DNA of 58,230 nucleotides from Gammaproteobacteria bacterium (GTDB lineage: Bacteria > Pseudomonadota > Gammaproteobacteria > Pseudomonadales > Pseudohongiellaceae), in assembly GCA_030427065.1 (NCBI GenBank), contig JAUHWU010000004.1, positions 1-58,230 on the forward strand, read 5' to 3'. Position 1 is the first letter of the stretch. The number at the start of each line of letters is the position of its first letter. A model generated the notes under the pieces. The model was not told where the DNA came from. It searched no databases and saw nothing but the letters and a program-made list of their open reading frames with translations. The translations under genes were made by a program, and so were the position numbers. Positions 45,409 to 51,608 of the stretch are shown one piece after another.

Positions 45409-45822
45409 ACTGAATAGTCTCCGATTAGGTTAACAACGTTTGTTAAGAATAACGAACCGTGGATATCTTTTTCAGATAAAAATGTCAGATAAGAAAATAT
45501 GGATAGACTTTTTAGTGCGGTACCACCCTCCCCGCTGGCGTGAAATGAGCGATATGAGAAAGGGTGATTGAGATAACGACCTTCTCAAAAAGCGTTTCTC
45601 ATGAGGCTGCAAAACAACGTTGGCGTTTGTTTGCATCAAGAGATTACAGTCTGCCACACTGACAACAACCGTGCAATTCCAATAGCCTGCAAATGCCAAT
45701 TTTTTATGAAAAATTTATGCGTATTTCACATTCAGAAAACTCATGCAGAAATGCGGCTAAACGGGTTTCCCTTTTTGACCATTCTGCTATGCTAAATGGC
45801 TGCCTGACAGGGAGGGGACACT
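45409..45822. other. intergenic region between phoH and the MBL gene
   Basis: This is 414 bases between divergent genes. It contains the inverted repeat at 45430-45446. Short open frames here lack ribosome sites and recognisable products, and I see no other structure. The promoters of phoH and of the plus-strand MBL gene must lie here. Confidence 0.6.
45430..45446. promoter_or_regulatory. perfect 7-bp inverted repeat upstream of phoH
   Basis: TTAACAA, spacer CGT, TTGTTAA begins 22 nt before the phoH start codon. Its size and position fit an operator for a dimeric regulator or a small RNA hairpin in the leader. The regulator is unknown. Confidence 0.35.
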
Positions 45823-46806
45823 ATGAGCAAACCAATAAATCCAATAATTCAAAAAACCATTGCGGCGACTTCTATACATAAAATGATGACATTTAAAACC
45901 CGTAACAATATTTTTAAGGCTTTTTCCCGAACATTATCTGCCGTGGCTTTATTGGCACTGACAGTGGAGCCGACAATCGCGCAACAGGATTTCAGTCAGG
46001 TTGAGATAATTCCGCATCAGCTGACCGACAATATTTATTATCTGGAAGGCCAGGGCGGCAATATCGGGGTTTCCATTGGTGAAGATGGTGTGTTCATGAT
46101 TGATGACCAGTTCGCCCCCTTGTCAGAAAAAATTCTGGATACTCTGGAGGAGTTGTCTGACCAACCGTTGCGCTTTGTTATCAATACCCATCAGCACCCG
46201 GACCATATCGGCGGTAATCAGAATATGGGCAGGGAAGGGGCAGTCATTGTTGCTCATGAGAATGTGCGGACCGCCCTTGCCGCCGGCTTCACCAGTGGGG
46301 ACCTGAACCGGGCTTTGACAGCGGATCAGCGCATCGGTCTGCCCATTGTCACCTTTACTGATTCTGTGGATTTCCATTTAAACGGTGACGATATTCATGT
46401 CTTTTATAACGGATCCGGTCACACCAATGGCGATTCCTTTGTCTTTTTCAGACAAAGCAACATCATCCATACCGGTGACGTTTTCAGGACCGTTGCCTAC
46501 CCAAGAGTGGATGTCGGTGCCGGCGGTACATTTCATGGGATCGTAGCGTCCTATGAAAAATTGCTGGAAATATCCGATGCCAATACGCGGTTTCTTCCCG
46601 GTCATGGCGTAGTCAGTACACAGACTGAGCTCCTGTCACAGTTGCAGATGTTCAAAACCATTGCCAGGCGCGTTCAAAATGCCATTGACGATGGCATGAG
46701 TCTGGAGCAGGTACTGGCTGCAGGACTTACTGCTGAATATGATGCGCGCTGGGGAGATCCCGAAGGTATGCTGACGGCAATATTCAATGAACTGATCATC
46801 AGGTAG
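45823..46806 (+). CDS. secreted metallo-beta-lactamase-fold hydrolase, second paralogue (327 aa)
   Basis: The zinc motifs match those of the gene at 12258: NTHQHPDHIGGN (HxHxDH), GHTNGDSFVFF, HTGDVF and LPGHGV. The spacing is shorter after GGN. A strong GGGAGGGG ribosome site supports ATG 45823. This gives about 35 residues before the hydrophobic signal segment (AVALLALTVEPTIAQ), a long n-region for a signal peptide. It is a single gene, not flanked by WLRRNGV proteins. The substrate is unknown. Confidence 0.83.
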   Translation: MSKPINPIIQKTIAATSIHKMMTFKTRNNIFKAFSRTLSAVALLALTVEPTIAQQDFSQVEIIPHQLTDNIYYLEGQGGNIGVSIGEDGVFMIDDQFAPLSEKILDTLEELSDQPLRFVINTHQHPDHIGGNQNMGREGAVIVAHENVRTALAAGFTSGDLNRALTADQRIGLPIVTFTDSVDFHLNGDDIHVFYNGSGHTNGDSFVFFRQSNIIHTGDVFRTVAYPRVDVGAGGTFHGIVASYEKLLEISDANTRFLPGHGVVSTQTELLSQLQMFKTIARRVQNAIDDGMSLEQVLAAGLTAEYDARWGDPEGMLTAIFNELIIR

Positions 46807-46879
46807 TCGATGTGTCAGGGAGTAGTAGAACAATAAAAGTGTTTGAAAAATTGTGCGGAATTGAAGGGATAATAAGCCA

Positions 46880-47644
46880 ATGAAATTCCGGCCCTGTATA
46901 GATCTGCATGACGGAAAAGTGGTGCAGATCGTTGGGGGCTCCCTGCAGGATGGTCACAATGAGTTGCTGGAAACCAATTTTGTTTCCAGCAAGTCCCCCT
47001 CGGAATATGCTGACCTTTATGAATCCGATGGTCTTACTGGCGGTCATGTCATTTCACTTGGCTCCGGTAACAGGTCCGCCGCGCTGGAAGCGCTTTCGGC
47101 ATTTCCGGGCGGAATGCATTATGGCGGTGGCGTTAATCCGGACAATGCCGCTGAATATCTGGATGCCGGCGCCAGTCATGTTATCGTCACTTCCTGGATA
47201 TTTGATGAAAACAGACTTTCCATTCAAAAACTTGCTGAATTAAGTAATAAGGTGGGCAGAGACCGGCTTGTTCTCGATCTTAGTTGTCGTGGCCGGGATA
47301 ATGATTTTTATGTTGTGACCAATCGCTGGCAGACCTTCACTGAAGAAAAAGTTAACGCCGACCTGCTTGAGCGGCTCGCTGACTACTGCAGCGAATATCT
47401 GGTTCATGGCGTTGATGTGGAAGGCAAGAGTCAGGGGATCCAGGAAGACCTAATTGCTGTGCTGGGTGAGCACTCCCCGTTACCCGTGACCTACGCCGGT
47501 GGTGTCGCCAGGCTTTCAGATCTTGATCTGGTAAAAGCGCTCGGGAATAACAGGGTAGATCTCACCATCGGTAGTGCGCTGGATATCTTTGGCGGAAACA
47601 TTCCGTACGCAAGCGTTTTGGAGTGGATCCGCAACAACGAATAA
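46880..47644 (+). CDS. hisA: eukaryotic-type HisA (ProFAR isomerase, 254 aa)
   Basis: This TIM-barrel isomerase of histidine synthesis belongs to the form known from yeast HIS6, not to the usual bacterial HisA. It starts MKFRPCIDLHDGKVVQIVGG and has TNFVSSKSPSEYADLY, VIVTSWIF, LDLSCRGR, NRWQTFTEEKVNAD, HGVDVEG, YAGGVA and TIGSALDIFGGN. All of these correspond to the eukaryotic protein as I know it. Catalytic aspartates lie in CIDLHDG and in HGVDVEG. It stands outside a his operon. A heptad tract starts 2 nt after the stop. Confidence 0.88.
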   Translation: MKFRPCIDLHDGKVVQIVGGSLQDGHNELLETNFVSSKSPSEYADLYESDGLTGGHVISLGSGNRSAALEALSAFPGGMHYGGGVNPDNAAEYLDAGASHVIVTSWIFDENRLSIQKLAELSNKVGRDRLVLDLSCRGRDNDFYVVTNRWQTFTEEKVNADLLERLADYCSEYLVHGVDVEGKSQGIQEDLIAVLGEHSPLPVTYAGGVARLSDLDLVKALGNNRVDLTIGSALDIFGGNIPYASVLEWIRNNE

Positions 47645-47646
47645 CA

Positions 47647-47681
47647 AAGTCGCAAGTGACAAGTTACAAGTCGCAAGTAGG
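47647..47681 (+). repeat. AAGTNNC heptads after hisA
   Basis: Five units in 7-base register (AAGTCGC twice, AAGTGAC, AAGTTAC and AAGTAGG) start 2 nt after the stop codon in sense orientation. They are matched by an inverted unit (GCGACTT, 47833-47839) at the other end of the island. Confidence 0.85.
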
Positions 47682-47702
47682 TGACCTAAGCTCGCCTTAA
47701 AG

Positions 47703-47732
47703 GGATAAAGGAAAAAAGATAAAGGATAAAGG
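47703..47732 (+). repeat. GGATAAA heptads
   Basis: Four units in register (GGATAAA twice, GGAAAAA and AGATAAA, with a trailing GG). They follow the AAGTNNC tract after 21 bases, making this the only island with both families in the same orientation after one gene. Confidence 0.85.
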
Positions 47733-47772
47733 TGAGCAGCTAAATGCTGACTGCTGTTTGAAGGAAAAACCC

Positions 47773-47807
47773 GTAGGTCGGATAAGGCCTACAGGGCCGC
47801 ATCCGAC
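47773..47807 (+). repeat. REP-like element D
   Basis: This 35-base hairpin starts GTAGGTCGGATAAGGCC and ends CCGCATCCGAC, with perfect outer arms and a GGCC/GGCC inner stem. It has the clearest resemblance to REP units of enterobacteria among the copies here. Confidence 0.88.
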
Positions 47808-47810
47808 ATT

Positions 47811-47839
47811 GGCGACCTTAGGTCGCCTTCTTGCGACTT
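47811..47839. repeat. palindrome and inverted heptad closing island D
   Basis: GGCGACC, loop TTA, GGTCGCC (47811-47827) is a perfect 7-bp hairpin. It is followed by GCGACTT at 47833-47839, the reverse complement of the AAGTCGC heptad. Read on the minus strand, this heptad begins 2 nt after the stop codon of the reductase gene at 47842. Confidence 0.8.
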
Positions 47840-47841
47840 GG

Positions 47842-48870
47842 TTAATTCGTTCCGCCGGTTGCGGCGACGCTGTGTTCCAGGAAGGGGTCGCAATAGATAT
47901 TGCCGGATTTGGCGCCCTTCAGAAAAAACTGCTTACGCATGCCGTAAACAAAGTCCGGGGCGCCACATAAAAAGACCCGTGTCGAGGCAAGAGCGCCTGT
48001 ATCAATTTTTTTATTAATATTGTCTTCAATACTGCCTGAATGTACTGTCATTGGTTTCTTGCCGGACGACTTGCTGCCGGGTTCCTTAACACAGGGATAG
48101 TAGTGCAGGTTCGGGTGCTTTGCTGCCAGTGCCTCCAGTTCATCAACATAGTAGAGCTTGTCTGGGGTTCTGCCGCCATGATACAAGCTGATCTCGCCCG
48201 GATGATTGTTTTGCAGGGCATTGTTGAGAATGGCATATAAAGGGGCCAGCCCGGTCCCGGTGCCGGCCAGAATCACAGGAAACTCTTCAGCACCGGTATT
48301 GCGGTAGTAGCAGTCGCCGGCCGGACCACGCATATGAAGAATGTCTCCACATGCGGCTTCATTAAATAGCCAACCACTAAAAGCACCCTGTTCTGTCTCG
48401 CTGATATGAAATTCCAGAACCTGGTCTTCTTCGTAATTATTGGCCACAGAATAACTGCGCGCTGTGCCATGGGGGTTGATCAGGGTCACGTATTGACCCG
48501 GGTAGTAATGGAACATTCTATCCTTGTCCTCGACGTCGAGAATCAAGCGAATAACGCCAGGGTTGAGATAGTCCAGAGTTTTTATCCTGGTGCGAACTGA
48601 AAACTCCTCGACGGTTGGCAACGCTGCTTCAACATCGCTGTCAGGCACCCATTGGCAGGCCAGCGTATAGCCTTTGTCCTGCAGGGATTGCTTGATCCAT
48701 TTTTTGGACTCGGTTGTTGCCTCGCAATTCACGGCGCGCACAAGGCATGCCTGGCACATACCTGCGCGGCAGGCATAAGGAATGTATTGCTTGTTGCGCA
48801 ACAGGCAGTCGAGGACTGTTTCGTATTGGTTCAGACTGAACTGTGATGATTTAAACTTAAGCTTTGGCAT
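47842..48870 (-). CDS. ferredoxin-FAD/NAD reductase (342 aa)
   Basis: This is a single-chain electron-transfer flavoprotein like the reductase parts of phenol hydroxylase or CDP-6-deoxyglucoseen reductase. The N-terminal [2Fe-2S] domain has CRAGMCQAC (about 37-45) and the fourth Cys in TLACQW. The FAD domain has ARSYSVAN (RxYS motif, about 157) and the NAD domain has ILAGTGTGLAPLYAIL (about 222) and a closing CGAPDFVYGMRKQF. I start it at ATG 48870 (MPKLKFKSS); the longer frame to 49032 adds 54 residues without family character. The partner oxygenase is not nearby. Confidence 0.85.
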   Translation of the reverse strand: MPKLKFKSSQFSLNQYETVLDCLLRNKQYIPYACRAGMCQACLVRAVNCEATTESKKWIKQSLQDKGYTLACQWVPDSDVEAALPTVEEFSVRTRIKTLDYLNPGVIRLILDVEDKDRMFHYYPGQYVTLINPHGTARSYSVANNYEEDQVLEFHISETEQGAFSGWLFNEAACGDILHMRGPAGDCYYRNTGAEEFPVILAGTGTGLAPLYAILNNALQNNHPGEISLYHGGRTPDKLYYVDELEALAAKHPNLHYYPCVKEPGSKSSGKKPMTVHSGSIEDNINKKIDTGALASTRVFLCGAPDFVYGMRKQFFLKGAKSGNIYCDPFLEHSVAATGGTN

Positions 48871-49289
48871 ACGGCGAATGGATTTTGCAGTAAATGATTG
48901 GGTTATATGGCAAACATGAATGATCCGTAAGTGTAATTCGGGTTTTTTCTGCTGGCATTTATTGTAATTCTGCTGTCTGGAAAATTCGCTTTTTATAAAA
49001 CAGCTGACGCCTTTGTTTGCTGCGAGCAACAAGGAGTAACAAAGGGTAAAGAGTATAAAGAGTCGCCTGGATGATTGCTACGACAAGGCGCCACACCGGC
49101 CCTGGTTCCGGTTCAGGATGGATTCATGGCTCGCAGGGTAAAAGAGATCAATAAATTTGCCACCGCTGTCCTGACATCCTGGCGAACGCTTGCCAGGGGG
49201 AGAATTTACATCATCTATATTAGCGGTGACTTATAAGGGATAATGTGTGGTTTTGGATAGTTTTCATTGTTTTAACAGGCAACAGGGTA
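48871..49289. other. intergenic region upstream of maf and the reductase gene
   Basis: This is a 419-base stretch between divergent genes. A small hairpin (CCTGGC/GCCAGG, 49178-49197) without a T-tract is visible. A purine-rich part near 49028-49061 resembles degenerate heptads but does not keep register. I see no gene. Confidence 0.55.
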
Positions 49290-49910
49290 ATGACCGCAGT
49301 AACACTCTATCTTGCTTCAGCCTCGCCGAGACGCCGGGAAATACTGGATCAATTGGGTCTTGCTTACCAGTTGTTACCCCAGGATATCGATGAATCACGC
49401 CTGCCTGGAGAAGCGCCAGAAGATTATGTTTGCCGCCTTGCCGTAGCCAAGGCCCAGGCGGCATTGAATGGTCTGCAGGAAGTGGGGCAATGCGCCTGTC
49501 TGGGGTCGGATACCACCGTAGTCTGGGAAAATGAAATATTTGAAAAACCTAAAGATGAAGCGGATGCCCGGCGTATTCTGCGCTGCCTTTCCGGTCGTAC
49601 TCACGAGGTTTTGACGGCTGTTGCCCTGGTAACGGCACAGAGTTCAGAGCTGCGTTTATCCAGATCACAGGTGACCTTCAGGCCCCTGCTGGAGGATGAA
49701 ATCAGTCAATACTGGCTCACCGGAGAACCCGCGGACAAGGCTGGTGCCTACGCAATTCAAGGGCTTGGCGCGATGTTTATCAAGGAAATTAAAGGTAGCT
49801 ACAGCAGTATCATGGGGCTTCCCGTTCAGGAAACTGTTGAGCTGCTATCGGCGGTGGGCATTACTGCACAAGAGATCCTCAAAGCCGCAGTGTCGGAACA
49901 AAAGCCATGA
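49290..49910 (+). CDS. maf: Maf-family nucleotide pyrophosphatase (206 aa)
   Basis: Maf/YhdE-type enzymes hydrolyse dTTP, UTP or modified nucleotides. The product starts MTAVTLYLASASPRRREIL, the family signature; I chose ATG 49290 over an upstream start. Other signatures are GSDTTVVWENEIFEKPKDEADARRIL (split: GSDTTV and EKPKDEADA), LSGRTHEVLTAV, and AGAYAIQGLGAMFI with KGSYSSIMGLP. It overlaps rng by 4 nt (ATGA), as commonly seen. Confidence 0.93.
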   Translation: MTAVTLYLASASPRRREILDQLGLAYQLLPQDIDESRLPGEAPEDYVCRLAVAKAQAALNGLQEVGQCACLGSDTTVVWENEIFEKPKDEADARRILRCLSGRTHEVLTAVALVTAQSSELRLSRSQVTFRPLLEDEISQYWLTGEPADKAGAYAIQGLGAMFIKEIKGSYSSIMGLPVQETVELLSAVGITAQEILKAAVSEQKP

Positions 49911-51385
49911 CAGCAGAAATTCTCATCAACACAACACCGATGGAAACCCGCGTTGCCTTGCTGGAGCAGGGCTTGCTTCAGGAAATCTATATAGAGCGTA
50001 ACAATCACAAGGGTCCGGTTGGCAATATCTACATGGGTAAAGTAGTGCGAGTGATGCCGGGCATGCAGGCAGCCTTTGTGGATATCGGGCTGGAAAGGGC
50101 GGGCTTCATTCATGCGCAGGATATTACGCCCCTGGATCCAGCCGGTTTTGAAATCCATGATAATCAGGAAGTTCAGATCGGTCAGTTATTGCGCGAAGGA
50201 CAAATGCTGGTGGTTCAGGTCGTAAAAGAACCGATTTCCAGCAAAGGGGCCCGTTTGACGACGCATTTGTCCATTGCTTCACGCTACCTTGTCCATATGC
50301 CCAGAAATAAAAATCTGGGTATTTCCCAGCGCATCGAAAATGAAGAGGAGCGCAATCGTCTGCTGACGCTGCTTGAACAGAGTGTTGAAAAAGCCGGTTT
50401 AGTCGGACAGTGCGGTTTTATTCTGCGCACCGCTGCCGAAGGCGTTAGTGAGGCTGCACTGTTATCTGATATCAATTTTTTGCAGAAGCTGTGGGCATCA
50501 GTGGCGCAGACAATGACAGGTTGTCGTAAAGTCAGCCCGCTTTATGAGGATCTTGTGCTTTATATGCGTGCCATGCGCGATCTTTTTCATCCTGAAGTTC
50601 AGCGTGTGCGTATCGACGACAGGAAAACTTATGACAAGGTTGCCGAGTTCTGCAGTCATTTCATGCCTGAAATACAGAGCCGTATCGAATTCTATAAAGA
50701 TGAGCGCCCCTTGTTTGATTTATGCAGTGTGGATGATGAAATACAAAAAGCCCTGGGGCGTTCTGTAAAACTGAAATCCGGTGGCAATCTGGTTATCGAC
50801 CAGAACGAAGCCATGACCACAATTGATGTAAATACCGGTGCCTTTCTTGGTGTCAGGAATCTGGAAGAAACCATTTTCAAAACCAATCTTGAAGCTGCCA
50901 AGGCCAGTGCCCGTCAGATTAAGGTAAGAAACCTCGGCGGCATAATTATTCTTGATTTTATTGACATGGTGAATGAAGAGCACCGACGCCAGGTATTACG
51001 GACTTTGCAAAAAGCCCTGGACAAAGACCCGGTACGAACCATGATCACCGAGCTTTCAGAATTGGGTCTGGTGGAAATGACCCGTAAGCGCAATCGCGAA
51101 AGTCTTGAACAGATGTTATGCCATGAGTGTCCAACCTGTAACGGGCGTGGAACCATAAAAACACCGGAAACAGTTTGTTACGAGGTGTTCCGGGAAATAC
51201 TCAGGGTCGCCAGGGCATTCGATAATGACTCCATTCTGGTAATGGCCTCACAGGAAGTAGTAGACAGGCTACTGGATGAAGATGCCGCCATGGTTGCCGA
51301 TATGGAAGGGCTGGTAGGGAAAAATATCCGCTTTCAGGTCGAGTTGATGTACCACAATGAACAGTTTGATGTGGTGCTTTACTAA
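49907..51385 (+). CDS. rng: ribonuclease G (492 aa)
   Basis: This endoribonuclease takes part in 16S rRNA 5' maturation and mRNA decay. The N-terminal S1 domain has GNIYMGKVVRVMPGMQAAFVD (split: GNIYMGKV and MPGMQAAFVDIG). The catalytic part has the DNase-I-like Asp in TIDVNTG and IILDFIDM, and the zinc-link cysteines are in CPTCNGRG (about 410). The length is the same as E. coli RNase G and it lacks the RNase E C-terminal scaffold. GGATAAA heptads begin 8 nt after its stop. Confidence 0.96.
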   Translation: MTAEILINTTPMETRVALLEQGLLQEIYIERNNHKGPVGNIYMGKVVRVMPGMQAAFVDIGLERAGFIHAQDITPLDPAGFEIHDNQEVQIGQLLREGQMLVVQVVKEPISSKGARLTTHLSIASRYLVHMPRNKNLGISQRIENEEERNRLLTLLEQSVEKAGLVGQCGFILRTAAEGVSEAALLSDINFLQKLWASVAQTMTGCRKVSPLYEDLVLYMRAMRDLFHPEVQRVRIDDRKTYDKVAEFCSHFMPEIQSRIEFYKDERPLFDLCSVDDEIQKALGRSVKLKSGGNLVIDQNEAMTTIDVNTGAFLGVRNLEETIFKTNLEAAKASARQIKVRNLGGIIILDFIDMVNEEHRRQVLRTLQKALDKDPVRTMITELSELGLVEMTRKRNRESLEQMLCHECPTCNGRGTIKTPETVCYEVFREILRVARAFDNDSILVMASQEVVDRLLDEDAAMVADMEGLVGKNIRFQVELMYHNEQFDVVLY

Positions 51386-51393
51386 TAAAAGAT

Positions 51394-51428
51394 GGATAAA
51401 AGATAAAGGATAAAGGAAGAAAGATAAA
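51394..51428 (+). repeat. tandem heptads after rng
   Basis: Five units in register (GGATAAA twice, AGATAAA twice and GGAAGAA) run in sense orientation relative to rng, starting 8 nt after its stop codon. Confidence 0.85.
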
Positions 51429-51458
51429 GGAGGGCAGCAGCGTAGGCCGGAAAGTAGC

Positions 51459-51494
51459 ATAGGCCGGAAAAGGCCTGCAGGGCCATCTTCCGAC
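51459..51494 (+). repeat. REP-like element E1
   Basis: This 36-base variant starts ATAGGCCGGAAAAGGCC and ends CATCTTCCGAC; the GATAAGG of the other copies is GGAAAAGG here. A partial copy (GTAGGCCGGAAA, 51442-51453) lies just upstream. Confidence 0.8.
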
Positions 51495-51532
51495 GCAGGT
51501 TAAAGGTTAGGGCAAGGTAAAAATAAAGTAGC

Positions 51533-51568
51533 GTAGGTCGGAAAAGGCCTGCAGGGTCGTCTTCCGAC
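51533..51568 (+). repeat. REP-like element E2
   Basis: This 36-base variant starts GTAGGTCGGAAAAGGCC and ends GTCTTCCGAC. E1 and E2 form a subfamily with GGAA/TTCC arms in place of GGAT/ATCC: both arms have changed together, so pairing is kept. This is evidence that the hairpin itself matters. Confidence 0.85.
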
Positions 51569-51608
51569 GTAGGTTAAATGAGAAATAAAAGGTACAAATA
51601 ACGCACTT

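Noticed and set aside
48871-49032. 54-residue N-terminal extension of the reductase
   Set aside because: The extension has no family similarity and the [2Fe-2S] domain starts naturally at the ATG at 48870.
49028-49061. Purine-rich stretch resembling heptads upstream of maf
   Set aside because: The units do not keep a 7-base phase for more than two repeats.
25453-51568. 35-base repeats as a possible CRISPR array
   Set aside because: Copies are scattered, unevenly spaced and strongly self-complementary, with no regular spacers and no cas genes.
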